A DNA stretch of 64,000 nt from Syntrophomonas zehnderi OL-4 (GTDB taxonomy: Bacteria > Bacillota > Syntrophomonadia > Syntrophomonadales > Syntrophomonadaceae): the NCBI RefSeq assembly GCF_000983115.1, contig NZ_CGIH01000009.1:22039-86038 (forward strand), read 5' to 3'. Within the stretch, counting starts at the first letter, position 1; the number at the start of each line of letters is the position of its first letter. Both the position numbers and the translations under genes were made by a program. Under the pieces are notes generated by a model. That model was not told the origin of the DNA and did no database searches. It was given only the letters and a program-made list of their open reading frames with translations. Positions 49,528 to 59,666 of the stretch are shown here, one piece after another.

Positions 49528-50565
49528 TTAACGCTGGTATTTTTGGCGGGCTTTTTCGTGTTCGGCAAAGGTTTTGGAAAAATAGTGGCTTCCATCACCT
49601 TTGGCTACGTAATAATAATAGCCATGGGTTTCCGGGTTAAGCGCGGCTTTAATCGAAGCCAGACCTGGACAGGCAATGGCGCCAGGAGGTAATCCGGTAT
49701 TCCGGTAAGTATTATAGGGAGAATTAACCTGCAAATCTTTATTGCTTACCCATTCCTTATGCTGCCCCAGACTATATAGGACGGTTGCGTCTATCTGCAG
49801 GGGCATCCCAATTTTTAATCTATTATAAATCACACCGGCGATACGTGCCCTCTCTGATGGAAATTGCGCTTCTTTTTCAATAAGTGAAGCCACAATGACG
49901 ACTTCCCCTACGCTCATTTGCCTCTGGCGGGCCAACTCGATGCATTCCTTATCCCAATGCCGGTTAAAATTGGCCAGCATATGATCGATAATCTCGTGGG
50001 CACTGGTTTTTTCAGCAGCACTGTATGTATCCGGAAACAGGAAGCCTTCCAGGCGAACTTTGCTGCCACAGGCAGGCAAAAAGTCATAATCATACTCATC
50101 CAACAGGGCATCCTGCCAGTCTTGGGCGCTGACCAGTTCCTTTTCTATCAACAGTTCCCCGATTTGTTGCAAGGTAAAACCTTCCGGGATAGTGAAGGCG
50201 TTGCTCATACCCTTCCCTTCAGCAATCTGTATACCGATCTCCTGCAAAGATTGACTGCGGCTTAGATTGTAGACACCAGCCTTAAGGCGTGAATCCAGGT
50301 TTTCACGAGCACAGTATTTAACAAAAGTTCTTTCATGACGAATAAGATCGTTGTTCTTAAGAATCCTGGCTACATCGCCGGCATTACTGTTTTCAGGAAT
50401 CCGCACCTGTATCTGGGACTTGTCCTGTGGATCTACTGGCAGATAGCTTTTTTGGGAAATATACTGCCAGCTAAAGATCAACAGCAATAATGCTATCAAT
50501 GCTAATAACAGCGATATTCGCTTAGTCTTTGGGGGGATCACTTGCAGTTCACGCATCTTCCTCAC
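49528..50565 (-). CDS. mltG: endolytic transglycosylase MltG
   Basis: 345 residues. Single N-terminal membrane helix (ISLLLALIALLLLIFSW), LysM-like domain (VRIPENSNAGDVARILKNND, FTIPEGFTLQQIGELL), and the YceG catalytic domain with Glu in VIVASLIEKEAQFPSERARI, NRLKIGMPLQIDATVLYSLG and SPYNTYRNTGLPPGAI. Cuts nascent glycan strands at the membrane. Part of a minus-strand run from vanW downwards. The 280 bp between it and the U32 gene contains no convincing gene. Confidence 0.94.
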   Translation of the reverse strand: MRKMRELQVIPPKTKRISLLLALIALLLLIFSWQYISQKSYLPVDPQDKSQIQVRIPENSNAGDVARILKNNDLIRHERTFVKYCARENLDSRLKAGVYNLSRSQSLQEIGIQIAEGKGMSNAFTIPEGFTLQQIGELLIEKELVSAQDWQDALLDEYDYDFLPACGSKVRLEGFLFPDTYSAAEKTSAHEIIDHMLANFNRHWDKECIELARQRQMSVGEVVIVASLIEKEAQFPSERARIAGVIYNRLKIGMPLQIDATVLYSLGQHKEWVSNKDLQVNSPYNTYRNTGLPPGAIACPGLASIKAALNPETHGYYYYVAKGDGSHYFSKTFAEHEKARQKYQR

Positions 50566-50585
50566 CTTATCAGCTGGATATTTTT

Positions 50586-52091
50586 TTAAAAACCTTCTGG
50601 TTTGTTTATATTCCGGTTGAGGCTATTTACCTGATTACTGGTATCCGGGATATCGCCCGGCACCATAGGGGGAACTTCCGTACCTTTTTCCGGATCAGGC
50701 GGCAGCGTACCGGGATCAGGGATTACCGGCGGAGAAGGATTAGGTTTGGTGTTCGCTTCCGGCCCCTGTTTGACAACCTTGTTTAAGGGTCGATACGTGT
50801 CCCGAGCCAGTTGTTGCCTTTTAATAACGTTGCCGGAGACATCATAATAAGTACGAAAAGATCTGACAACATAACCCGGGCTGCCCGCATGTTCTACCTT
50901 TTGTTCTCCCGGCTGTAACTGAGGGTCTAGCTCAGTAATCGTATTAAATGGGATGGTCTGATCAACAACATGAGATACCTTGATATTCTGCCTGGCGGTT
51001 AGTTTGCCATAAACATTGATTGTCAGTCTGCCGCCGCCGGTTACAGCTCTCAGATAAACAGGATAGCCGGTATTGTTCCTGAATTTGAAATCCTGTAAAC
51101 CATAAACTACGGTTGCATCTTGCCCCAAGGGTACATAGGCAATCGCCAGGGCATGATTGCTACGTTCCACAATATCCAGCCCCGCTAGTAGACAGGCATT
51201 GTAGAGGGTAGATGAAACCTGACACACTCCTCCGCCCAAGCCCGGTTCAAATTTTCCTCCCACAATAACCATGGCGTCCCTATAGCCCTTTTCCAGGGTG
51301 CGCTTGCCAACCTTCTGGTTAAAAGAAAAAACTTCCTGAGGGGCAACCACGCTGCCATTGATCCCATTGGCCGCCATCTGCAGGTTATGGGAGCGATTTA
51401 TTTCTCCGGCATTAAACGCCGTGGTATAAGATGATATCTCCCCCATATTACTCAAGGTTTCCTCATCTACCTGGGGATGTTCTTCTGTCATCACAACAGG
51501 AATTCTAAGCTGCCCGGAAAACTCTTTTAAATCCTGCGGCAGGGGTTTAAAGGTTTTCTCAGTATTTACTTTCAGGCCTACGCTGCCGGGTACCACGATT
51601 AATCCGCGCCGGGCGTCCACTTCCAGGCTGGAATCCCGAAATGGTACACCCCAGTTGCGGTTCCATTTTTCCACCAGGCTGCTGACCTGCTCGGGTCGGT
51701 ATTCCAGTTTGACCGGATAGACGATCTTGCGACTCCCATCCAAATTAGTGATCTTCTCATGCCAACTTCTGGACTTTTCATCCATCCAGGCTGAGGTTAC
51801 AACCCCATGCACATTGACCGGCTGACAGAGTTTATGAAGCGTAGTTACTTCTTCATACTCACCATGGTAGAAAACAACCGGCAGTTTGTATACCCGCTCC
51901 AATTCCTTGTTAAGTAAGGACTCGGCTTCTTCCACAGTAGAGCCTTCTACCTGTATCCCTCCAATAACAACTCCAGGCATAAAATAATCGGCATGAAAAT
52001 ACTTGGCAAAATATAGCATGACAGCTGCCAAAACACCTAGGGAAACCAGGACTATGAATATAAGACCCGATTTTAAATATTCCTTTTTCAA
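50586..52091 (-). CDS. VanW family protein with PG-binding domain
   Basis: 501 residues. Membrane anchor 7-30; PG_binding_4-type domain (FMPGVVIGGIQVEGSTVEEA, to about 200); VanW domain (YTTAFNAGEINRSHNLQMAA, FSFNQKVGKRTLEKGYRDAM, PGLGGGVCQVSSTLYNACLL); a G5-like region (LDPQLQPGEQKVEHAGSPGY) and a Pro-rich tail. Exported, cell wall-associated; role unclear although often linked to peptidoglycan. 20 bp before mltG. Confidence 0.9.
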   Translation of the reverse strand: MKKEYLKSGLIFIVLVSLGVLAAVMLYFAKYFHADYFMPGVVIGGIQVEGSTVEEAESLLNKELERVYKLPVVFYHGEYEEVTTLHKLCQPVNVHGVVTSAWMDEKSRSWHEKITNLDGSRKIVYPVKLEYRPEQVSSLVEKWNRNWGVPFRDSSLEVDARRGLIVVPGSVGLKVNTEKTFKPLPQDLKEFSGQLRIPVVMTEEHPQVDEETLSNMGEISSYTTAFNAGEINRSHNLQMAANGINGSVVAPQEVFSFNQKVGKRTLEKGYRDAMVIVGGKFEPGLGGGVCQVSSTLYNACLLAGLDIVERSNHALAIAYVPLGQDATVVYGLQDFKFRNNTGYPVYLRAVTGGGRLTINVYGKLTARQNIKVSHVVDQTIPFNTITELDPQLQPGEQKVEHAGSPGYVVRSFRTYYDVSGNVIKRQQLARDTYRPLNKVVKQGPEANTKPNPSPPVIPDPGTLPPDPEKGTEVPPMVPGDIPDTSNQVNSLNRNINKPEGF

Positions 52092-52182
52092 CCCCTAACC
52101 CCCAAAAACCCAACTAAATCAAAATCTACGTTCCAGTAATACTATTTAATTCCATTGTTTTATAAGATTATATGCCCTATTA

Positions 52183-52213
52183 ATAAAAAGAAGCCCCGCG
52201 GCTTCTTTTTATT
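52183..52213 (-). terminator. terminator after DUF1292 gene
   Basis: ATAAAAAGAAGCC / GGCTTCTTTTTAT perfect arms with T-run; ends the alaS-ireB-ruvX-DUF1292 run. Confidence 0.85.
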
Positions 52214-52223
52214 ATATTATAAT

Positions 52224-52511
52224 TTAAATTTCCCCACTATCAAGCAGTTCGTCCCAAGCATCGGCTACCATTTCCCATTCTTCTTCATCTTCGATTTCAG
52301 CCATGAATTCATTTCCTTCTTCATCGTAGACAACTTTCAGGATGATAACCTCTACTTCATCGTCTTCATCATCTTCCTCTTCATCCAACGGAATCAGTAC
52401 CCGATAGGTTTCCTCCTCTATTTCCAGTTCGGCCTGAACTTCAAATTCATACTCCTGCCCGTCCTCATCGACCAGAACCAAAATATTATCCATTATATCT
52501 TCGTAATCCAT
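52224..52511 (-). CDS. DUF1292 family protein
   Basis: 95 residues, very acidic (EEEDDEDDEVEV), with the family pattern ILVLVDEDGQEYEFEVQAEL, YRVLIPLDEEE and VYDEEGNEFMAEIEDEEEWE. Conserved in Firmicutes behind ruvX and ireB; function not known. GGAAGTGGATCC before ATG 52511. Confidence 0.92.
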   Translation of the reverse strand: MDYEDIMDNILVLVDEDGQEYEFEVQAELEIEEETYRVLIPLDEEEDDEDDEVEVIILKVVYDEEGNEFMAEIEDEEEWEMVADAWDELLDSGEI

Positions 52512-52539
52512 GGATCCACTTCCTTCCTTAAAACTAAAG

Positions 52540-52989
52540 CTATTCTATCCTCTCAGCAACTTCTTTGTCAAACTTCTGGTTGGCAAGTCTGTCCAGATAA
52601 CCTTGTAATATATGGACTGCCGCCATTTTGTCAATTACCTCTTTGCGTTTCTGGCGGGAAACATCCGCACTGATCAACACCCGTTCTGCACTCACCGTAC
52701 TTAGGCGTTCATCCCAGTAATCAACGGGCAGTTGTAGATACTCTCCCAGGGTTTGCCCAAATTCCTGGACTTCTTGAGCTTTTGGTCCCCTGGTTCCATT
52801 CATATTAAGCGGATAGCCCACCACAATCTGTTGGATGGCAAACTCCCGGCACAAATCGGCGATTAACTCCAAATCTGAATTTAATTTTCCCCTTTTTAAA
52901 ACAGAATGTCCCTGGGCCGTCCAGCCTAATGGATCACTTATAGCTATCCCGATTCGTTTGTCGCCTACGTCTAAGCCCATTATTCTCAT
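52540..52989 (-). CDS. ruvX: Holliday junction resolvase-like protein RuvX (YqgF)
   Basis: 149 residues from ATG 52989. RNase H-like fold: IMGLDVGDKRIGIAISDPLG (first catalytic Asp), QQIVVGYPLNMNGTRGPKAQ, LPVDYWDERLSTVSAERVLI. In E. coli the family matures 16S rRNA; also proposed as a junction resolvase. The ireB-ruvX-DUF1292 order is typical of Firmicutes. Confidence 0.93.
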   Translation of the reverse strand: MRIMGLDVGDKRIGIAISDPLGWTAQGHSVLKRGKLNSDLELIADLCREFAIQQIVVGYPLNMNGTRGPKAQEVQEFGQTLGEYLQLPVDYWDERLSTVSAERVLISADVSRQKRKEVIDKMAAVHILQGYLDRLANQKFDKEVAERIE

Positions 52990-53279
52990 AAAAACCAATC
53001 CCTATACCATTATATACAAAAAAGGATGTCTGCCTTACACCTGTCTGAATTAAATCCTATAGTATATAAATGGCGCTTAAATATCAACCTATTCTCTGAG
53101 GTAATCGTGGGCAGACATTATAAAAACGCTGGATAATTGACTACTGCGTAGATACCTGGATGGCACTGTCATAATACGTTTAGTACCATTCTGGTCAGTT
53201 TAATGCAACAATATAGCAGGCGGTCATTACAAAACTTCATTATCCCCCATGCCCGCCTGCTCATATATATTCGCAGTTA

Positions 53280-53537
53280 TTATTTTTCCATATATTTTCT
53301 TATCAGTATCTCCATAATTTCGTCCCGATCCACTTTACAGATCAGATTGCGGGCCTGTCGGTGACTCGTTATGTAAGCAGGATCACCGGATATCATGTAG
53401 CCCACCAACTGATTAATCGGATTATAGCCTTTCTCCTCAAGGGCTTCATATACTGCTTTTAAGATACTATGCACCTGATCTTCATCGTCACGCTGGCGCT
53501 TAAAACTAACCGTATGTTCTCCTGAACCCCGAAGCAT
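53280..53537 (-). CDS. IreB/ReoM family regulatory phosphoprotein
   Basis: 85 residues: [60 protein letters not shown]. Whole-length match to the IreB family. In Enterococcus and Listeria it is phosphorylated by the PASTA kinase and controls cell wall synthesis. Downstream of alaS. Confidence 0.95.
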   Translation of the reverse strand: MLRGSGEHTVSFKRQRDDEDQVHSILKAVYEALEEKGYNPINQLVGYMISGDPAYITSHRQARNLICKVDRDEIMEILIRKYMEK

Positions 53538-53593
53538 AATAACACCCCCCTACATCTGGTTAAATTCTACATGCTACTTCTTAAAACCTTTGT

Positions 53594-56233
53594 TTAGGCA
53601 ATGGATTTTTCCGCCATCTGCCGGGCAATTTCCAATGCCTCTTTAAGTTTCGTAGTATCCTTGCCGCCAGCCTGAGCCATGTCGGGTCGCCCTCCCCCGC
53701 CGCCGCCCGTTGCTCTGGCAGCCGCGCCAATTATTTTGCCTACGTTAATCCCTCTTTTTACCAGATCCTGGTTGGCAAAACCAACCAAAGCCACCTTGTC
53801 CCCAATCACCGAACCAAGAATAACCACCGCATTGCCCAGTTTATCCCTGAACATCTCGGCAGTCTCGCGTAGGTTATGGGCATCCTCGCAAGGCATTTCG
53901 GCAATCAGCAAGCGAGCTCCATTAAACTCATACGCCTGCCCTAGAATATCTTCACTTGAAACGTTAGAAAGGCGTGCTTTCAAGGCTTCAATCTCTTTGT
54001 CTTTTTCCTTGAGGGTGCGGTTTAATGCCTCCAAACGGTGGGTCACTTCCGCCGGAACGGTTCGCAAAAATGCAGCTGTTTCTTTTAGCTGGTATTCACA
54101 GTTATTCAGGTAAGCCAGTGCGTGTCGGCCGGTCATGGCTTCAATGCGCCTTAATCCGGAACCTACACTACCTTCACTGATTATCTTAAAAAGTCCGATC
54201 TGTCCAGTATTATTGACATGCGCTCCTCCGCAAAGTTCCTTGCTGAAATCGTCCACTTCTACGACCCGAACTTCATCTCCGTATTTTTCGCCAAATAAAG
54301 CGGTAGCACCCATTTTCCGGGCCTGTTCCAGGCTTTTCTGGCTGGAATTGACATCATACATCTCCAATATGGCCTCATTGACGATTCCTTCGATTTTTTG
54401 CAAATCTTCTTCATTTAAAGCCTGCAGATGAGAAAAATCAAAGCGTAATCTCTCTGGCTCCACCAGGGATCCTTTCTGCTGGGCATGCTCTCCCAATGTC
54501 ATCCGCAGGGCCTGATGCAACAGATGGGTAGCGGTATGATTCCTGGATATATCCATTCTGCGGGCCTGGTTAAGTTTAAGACTTACTTTTTCACCTTCGC
54601 GCAGGCTGCCGGTTAATTTGCCAAAGTGAATAATCCACCCGGCCATCTTCTGCACATCATAGACCTCCACCCTGCCCGCATCAGCATTAATGGATCCAGT
54701 GTCAGCAACCTGACCACCACTTTCCGCATAAAAGGGGGTATTGGATGTCAGCAGCATGATATCGCCGTTATCGGCAAAATCAACTCTTTTGTTATCCTTA
54801 ATAATCGCGACAACCTGAGAATCAACCTGAAAGTGGTCATAACCGCTAAAATTGCTGTCCGGAGTATCCTTAAGGATTTCAGCCAGCAACTGATCGCGGG
54901 CAAAAGCGTTCTCACTTTTGTGAGCCTGGCGGGCCCGTTGCCTTTGAGCTTCCATCATACGATTAAAACCTTCTGTATCTACGGTAAAGTTGTTTTCCTC
55001 GGCCATATCTTCAGTTAAATCGAGGGGAAAACCATAGGTATCATACAGCATAAAAGCTTCTTCGCCACTGATAACGCTCCGTCCCTGCTGGCGAGCAACG
55101 CTTATGATCTCTGCAACCTTCTTGATACCTTCGTTAAGCGTAATCAAGAAGCGTTCTTCCTCCAGACGGATTACCTCTTTAACAAATTCCCTTTTTTCCT
55201 GCAACTGAGGATAGGCATCAGCCATTAATCGGGTTACGACATCCACGTTTTTATATAGGAAAGGTTCATCAATACCTAAAAATTGACCGAAACGCACTGC
55301 CCGGCGCAGGATTCTTCTAAGCACATACCCGCGCCCATCGTTGCTGGGCAGAACCCCGTCTGCTATCAGAAAAGTACAGGCCCGACTGTGATCAGCAATA
55401 ACCCGGAAAGGAAAGCCGGCTTCACCGCGATCATATTTTTGCCCAGTCAAATCCTCAATCGCTTTAATTATGGGTATAAAAAGATCGGTATCAAAATTAC
55501 TGTCTACACCCTGCAAAATAGAAGTAAGCCTCTCTAATCCCATACCGGTATCGATGCTCGGCCGGGGTAAAGGGGTCATTACACCCTTTTCATCGCGATT
55601 GAACTGCATAAATACCAGGTTCCATACCTCCATCCAGCGGTCACAATCACACACACCCAGGCCACATTCCGGATGACCGCAGGAATAAGAGACACCCCGA
55701 TCGTAATGAATTTCGCTGCAGGGTCCGCACGGACCGGTATCACCCATACTCCAAAAATTGTCTTTTTCGCCCATCCTGACGATCCGCCGGGCAGGTACAT
55801 CAGTTACTTCCTGCCACAGCTTAAAAGCCTCATTATCATCTTCAAAGATGGTAACCCAGAGTTTATCCTTGGGCAATTTTATTTCTTCGGTCAAAAATTC
55901 CCAGGCATACTGGATAGCTTCTCTTTTAAAATAATCGCCAAAGGAAAAATTCCCTAGCATTTCGAAAAAGGTATGATGCCGGGGGGTTCTGCCAACCGTA
56001 TCCAAATCATTATGCTTGCCGCCAGCCCGCACACATTTTTGGGAAGTGGCTGCCCGTACATAATTACGGCGGTCAATGCCCAGAAATACATCTTTAAACT
56101 GATTCATACCTGCATTTGTAAACAACAGGGTAGGATCATCAACCGGTATTAATGATGAGCTTTCCACCACGCTATGTTGCCTGTCAGCAAAATAATCCAA
56201 AAAACTTTGGCGGATTTCACTGCTTGTCCACAC
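53594..56233 (-). CDS. alaS: alanyl-tRNA synthetase
   Basis: 879 residues, complete. Class II core at the N-terminus (TSSEIRQSFLDYFADRQHSV, LFTNAGMNQFKDVFLG, TVGRTPRHHTFFEMLGNFSF, WSMGDTGPCGPCSEIHYDRG); editing domain with HTATHLLHQALR and CGGAHV zinc ligands; DHHA1 C-terminal with GGGGGGRPDMAQAGGKD. Charges tRNA-Ala. Separate from the upstream permease by 77 bp, too short for a T-box leader; none was seen. Confidence 0.98.
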   Translation of the reverse strand: MWTSSEIRQSFLDYFADRQHSVVESSSLIPVDDPTLLFTNAGMNQFKDVFLGIDRRNYVRAATSQKCVRAGGKHNDLDTVGRTPRHHTFFEMLGNFSFGDYFKREAIQYAWEFLTEEIKLPKDKLWVTIFEDDNEAFKLWQEVTDVPARRIVRMGEKDNFWSMGDTGPCGPCSEIHYDRGVSYSCGHPECGLGVCDCDRWMEVWNLVFMQFNRDEKGVMTPLPRPSIDTGMGLERLTSILQGVDSNFDTDLFIPIIKAIEDLTGQKYDRGEAGFPFRVIADHSRACTFLIADGVLPSNDGRGYVLRRILRRAVRFGQFLGIDEPFLYKNVDVVTRLMADAYPQLQEKREFVKEVIRLEEERFLITLNEGIKKVAEIISVARQQGRSVISGEEAFMLYDTYGFPLDLTEDMAEENNFTVDTEGFNRMMEAQRQRARQAHKSENAFARDQLLAEILKDTPDSNFSGYDHFQVDSQVVAIIKDNKRVDFADNGDIMLLTSNTPFYAESGGQVADTGSINADAGRVEVYDVQKMAGWIIHFGKLTGSLREGEKVSLKLNQARRMDISRNHTATHLLHQALRMTLGEHAQQKGSLVEPERLRFDFSHLQALNEEDLQKIEGIVNEAILEMYDVNSSQKSLEQARKMGATALFGEKYGDEVRVVEVDDFSKELCGGAHVNNTGQIGLFKIISEGSVGSGLRRIEAMTGRHALAYLNNCEYQLKETAAFLRTVPAEVTHRLEALNRTLKEKDKEIEALKARLSNVSSEDILGQAYEFNGARLLIAEMPCEDAHNLRETAEMFRDKLGNAVVILGSVIGDKVALVGFANQDLVKRGINVGKIIGAAARATGGGGGGRPDMAQAGGKDTTKLKEALEIARQMAEKSIA

Positions 56234-56310
56234 AAATTTGGCCTCCTCTTAGCTCTAATCTTTCTTAACTATTTTCTTTTATAAAGGTGGCAATGTCAAT
56301 AATGCCCTTA

Positions 56311-57327
56311 TTAGTCTACAAATTTCAGATATAAATATGACAGTATTACCCTTAAGGTAGCCACCAGCGGTACGGCAATCAACATTCCCAGAATACCCAA
56401 CAATTCCCCACCTGCCAAGAGAGAAAACACAATAGCCAGGGGATGCATTCCCAGCTTTTCGGAAATTATTTTGGGGGTGATTAGATTTGCTTCTATTTGC
56501 TGAATTACAACGATGGAAATCAGCATATAAAGACCGGCGCGGCCGGATTGAGCCAAGGCCAGAATAAGTGCCGGTATCCCGCCTAAAATAGGGCCAAAAT
56601 AAGGAACCAGGTTGCTTACACCCCCAATTATCCCAATAACGAGGGCGTAATCGATGCCGATAATCACTGCGGCCAAACCTGTAAAAATGCCCACCAGGGT
56701 AGCAACCAGCAAATGCCCTTTCAAATATTCGATTAGTACTGTATCAATCTTGTCCAAGAGCATGGTTAAATCCCGCTTACCCGCCGGAGGCAGCAGATTT
56801 AGAAAAGCTTCCCGAATCTTCTCCCAGTCATTAATGATGTATACTGCCAGAATAGGGGCAAAAACTACTATCAATGCCTTGCTGAAAAAACTGTATATCC
56901 CACTCGCCAAACCCTTGAGCAGATTATATATAGAGTTTTCGATGCGCAGGGTGTTTTCGTGCAGGATGCCGTCCAGCTTTCCGGGCAGGTGTAAGCTATT
57001 GACACGGACTGAGAATTCCTGTACCTGGGCAGTGTAAACTGGCAGCATTTCAGCTACACCGCTTAATTCCTTTACCAGGCGGGGAATAGCCAGCCACATG
57101 AGCAGGGCAATTAGTGCTGCCGCTACCAAATATATTATAACGATCGCCCAGATTCTCTTCAGACCTTTTTGCTCAAAGAACGTGACTGGGCGGAATAAAA
57201 GGTAAGATACCAGACCGCCGACCAAAAAAGTATAGACAACTTCACGAATCAGAAAAGCAAAATAAAGGGTGGCAAAAAGTACCACCCCCAGAAGCACATA
57301 TCGAAAAATCTTATTTTCCAGCAACAT
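56311..57327 (-). CDS. AI-2E family transporter (permease)
   Basis: 338 residues with eight membrane helices. Family marks: LGVVLFATLYFAFLIREVVY, the central soluble part (PVYTAQVQEFSVRVNSLHLP), LVPYFGPILGGIPALILALA, and VVIQQIEANLITPKIISEKL with GMHPLAIVFSLLAGGELLGI. Named after E. coli TqsA, but substrates in Firmicutes differ (some are sodium/proton antiporters). Often next to alaS in Clostridia. Confidence 0.93.
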   Translation of the reverse strand: MLLENKIFRYVLLGVVLFATLYFAFLIREVVYTFLVGGLVSYLLFRPVTFFEQKGLKRIWAIVIIYLVAAALIALLMWLAIPRLVKELSGVAEMLPVYTAQVQEFSVRVNSLHLPGKLDGILHENTLRIENSIYNLLKGLASGIYSFFSKALIVVFAPILAVYIINDWEKIREAFLNLLPPAGKRDLTMLLDKIDTVLIEYLKGHLLVATLVGIFTGLAAVIIGIDYALVIGIIGGVSNLVPYFGPILGGIPALILALAQSGRAGLYMLISIVVIQQIEANLITPKIISEKLGMHPLAIVFSLLAGGELLGILGMLIAVPLVATLRVILSYLYLKFVD

Positions 57328-57445
57328 TCCGGTTCTCCTTCTATTGACTGCCTAAGGTATCCCTGGATTTCATGCAATCAAGAAAGATGTTTTTCTGTAA
57401 ATTACCAGTTGCTGAGAGGGCGATCCCTCCATCCCTAAACTGGTT

Positions 57446-57625
57446 TTAAATGATCCCGGCCGATTCATCCATAGCCAAAAGGCTGCCATCCTCGGCTACT
57501 TCATAGAGATTAACGCGGCCTCGGGAATAATTAAACTCCAAAAAACAATTCCAGCAGTAATACTGATCACTGCCCACTTTGCCAACCTGCAGGCCTCCGC
57601 AAACCGGACATTTAAATGCCGTCAT
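57446..57625 (-). CDS. small zinc-ribbon protein
   Basis: 59 residues by hand translation: CPVCGGLQVGKVGSDQYYCW followed by NCFLEFNYSRG (two Cys pairs), then VNLYEVAEDGSLLAMDE. A Cys4 zinc ribbon with an acidic tail. ATG 57625 overlaps the stop of the PRC-barrel gene (ATGA) and AAGGAAGTG lies upstream, so it is translated with that gene. Function unknown. Confidence 0.82.
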   Translation of the reverse strand: MTAFKCPVCGGLQVGKVGSDQYYCWNCFLEFNYSRGRVNLYEVAEDGSLLAMDESAGII

Positions 57626-58089
57626 GGTGATTCACTTCCTTCCTGATTCACAAGGACCGTACAAGGACTGGCCCAATTTATTTGCGGCAGTGAGACCTCG
57701 CCGCGTCCCTCCAACAAATCTTTAAGTACCCCGGATGATATTTCTACTCCCCAGACTTCTTTTTTTTCCCGCTTAATAATAAAATCGCTCACTACTCCCA
57801 GTTCTTTCCCTTCTTTATCAAAAACCACATCCCCCAGTTTTTTATCATATACTGACAATTCTTCCCCATGGGCATATGATTTCATACTGGCTGGATTGGA
57901 AATAAGTACAGATCCCTCACCGATTATAAAATCATCCTGCCAAATCAGGTATGCCTTATTATCATGGCCTTTCATGACCAAATAGATAATTTTATAATCA
58001 TCCCCAATAACTGCTTTTTCCACTCGACCGAGATTTTCAGCCGTTTCTGACAACAGTACCGGCAGATTGGAAATATTACGAACCTTCAC
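57622..58089 (-). CDS. PRC-barrel domain protein
   Basis: 155 residues with two PRC-barrel units: NLPVLLSETAENLGRVEKAV with YLVMKGHDNKAYL, and KKLGDVVFDKEGKELGVVSD, FIIKREKKEVWGVEISSGVL. Resembles YlmC/YmxH-type and photosynthetic reaction centre barrel proteins; probably a small protein-binding scaffold, perhaps sporulation-related. Overlaps the zinc-ribbon gene. Confidence 0.85.
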   Translation of the reverse strand: MKVRNISNLPVLLSETAENLGRVEKAVIGDDYKIIYLVMKGHDNKAYLIWQDDFIIGEGSVLISNPASMKSYAHGEELSVYDKKLGDVVFDKEGKELGVVSDFIIKREKKEVWGVEISSGVLKDLLEGRGEVSLPQINWASPCTVLVNQEGSESP

Positions 58090-58272
58090 GACCAGTCCCC
58101 CTGCCCAAATAAATCCCGTTTATAAAGCATTAATTATTGTTTCCCACCGGGTGATTATTTAGACACTGAATCGTATTATTTGTTAAAATGTGCGCGGAAA
58201 AATAGACGCAGATAAACAAATGTTCTATAATAATCGCAAGTATTTAGTTGCCACAATGGGAGGTTTTTATCA

Positions 58273-59643
58273 GTGGATTTATTTGCCTTAAGCAATAATA
58301 AAAGGATGGCGGATGTTGCTCCCTTGGCATGGCGGATGCGTCCCCGCAATCTGGATGAGATTCGTGGACAAGATCATTTATTGGCTCCGGGCAGTCCTTT
58401 GCGAAATGCCATTGATCGTGACCGGCTTACGTCTTTCGTACTGTACGGCCCTCCCGGGACTGGCAAAACTACCATCGCCAGAACTATTGCCGGAGTTACT
58501 AAATCACAATTCGTTTATATGCAGGCGGTTACCGCCGGGGTCACAGAAATACGTAAAATTGCGGCTGATGCTGCCGACCAGCTAAAATATTACCAGCAGA
58601 AAACCATTCTGTTTGTGGATGAAATCCATCGTTTTAATAAATCCCAACAGGATGTGCTGCTGCCTTTCGTGGAAGACGGCACCTTGACCCTGATTGGAGC
58701 CACGACCGAGAACCCCTTGCACGAACTCAATTCCGCCCTGCTCTCGCGCATGAAAATCTATCTGGTACACCCTTTGGATGAAGAGGCCTTGAGCCTAATC
58801 ATAGCTAATGTACTTCAGGATAAGGAACGGGGATTGGGAGAACTGGATATCGTTTTTACAGATGACAGCCAGCATATGCTAATCCGGGCAGCCCAGGGTG
58901 ATGCCCGCATGGCGCTAAATATTCTGGATACCTTGAGCAGTTCTTATACTGACCGGCAGGGTAGCTTGCGGATCACACCTGAAATGATCACCCAGGTAAC
59001 CGGAAAACCGATTATCAAGTACGACCGCAGCGGTGATTGGCATTATGATACCATATCGGCCTTTATCAAAAGTATCCGCGGTTCAGATCCTGATGCGGCT
59101 TTATACTGGCTGGCAGTGATGCTGGAAGGCGGCGAGGATCCCAAGTTCATTGCCCGCCGCCTGATTGTCCACGCCGCAGAGGATATCGGCCTGGCTGATC
59201 CCTTTGCCCTGCTCATGGCCAATGCAGCGGCTGACGCACTGCAATTTGTAGGCTTGCCGGAAGCCCGCATCCCGCTGGCAGAAGCTACTATATATCTTTC
59301 TACGGCACCCAAAAGCAACAGCAGTAAAACAGCAATCGATGCTGCCATAGCCGAAGTTCGCCGTCAAAATAAAATTACCGTGCCAGCGCATATTGCCGAT
59401 ACCTCCCATTCCCAGGCCAAAACATTGCTGGGCAAAGGCCAGGGTTACAAATATCCGCCTCAGTATGGAGGTTATGTGGAACAATCCTACCTACCTGACG
59501 AATTAGACAACCCCGTGTTTTATCAACCTTCAGCCAACGGTTATGAACCAAAAATCACTGTATTTATGGCCCGCCTGCCTGGTGCTGAAAATAAAGGGCT
59601 GCCCGGGAATACAAAAAATCCGGCCCCACCGAAATCGGAGTAG
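58273..59643 (+). CDS. rarA: replication-associated recombination protein A
   Basis: 456 residues from GTG 58273 (GGGAGG upstream). AAA+ clamp-loader-like ATPase: [20 protein letters not shown], Walker [16 protein letters not shown] (near 55-63), Walker [21 protein letters not shown], sensor [21 protein letters not shown]-terminal MgsA domain with [20 protein letters not shown] and [15 protein letters not shown]. Acts at stalled forks. The gene is on the opposite strand to its neighbours. Confidence 0.96.
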   Translation: MDLFALSNNKRMADVAPLAWRMRPRNLDEIRGQDHLLAPGSPLRNAIDRDRLTSFVLYGPPGTGKTTIARTIAGVTKSQFVYMQAVTAGVTEIRKIAADAADQLKYYQQKTILFVDEIHRFNKSQQDVLLPFVEDGTLTLIGATTENPLHELNSALLSRMKIYLVHPLDEEALSLIIANVLQDKERGLGELDIVFTDDSQHMLIRAAQGDARMALNILDTLSSSYTDRQGSLRITPEMITQVTGKPIIKYDRSGDWHYDTISAFIKSIRGSDPDAALYWLAVMLEGGEDPKFIARRLIVHAAEDIGLADPFALLMANAAADALQFVGLPEARIPLAEATIYLSTAPKSNSSKTAIDAAIAEVRRQNKITVPAHIADTSHSQAKTLLGKGQGYKYPPQYGGYVEQSYLPDELDNPVFYQPSANGYEPKITVFMARLPGAENKGLPGNTKNPAPPKSE

Positions 59644-59650
59644 GCCGGAT
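59618..59650. terminator. bidirectional terminator between rarA and ycdB-like gene
   Basis: ATCCGGCC / GGCCGGAT arms spanning the rarA stop; serves both convergent genes. Confidence 0.75.
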
Positions 59651-59666
59651 CAAAATTTATAGTCTA

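Noticed and set aside
54135..54431. Plus-strand frames across alaS
   Set aside because: Low-complexity complement products of alaS without start signals.
56234..56310. T-box leader in front of alaS
   Set aside because: Only 77 bp between the permease stop and alaS start, no specifier hairpin or T-box sequence seen.
59043..59484. Minus-strand frames inside rarA
   Set aside because: Shadows of rarA; the plus-strand protein has all AAA+ and MgsA motifs.
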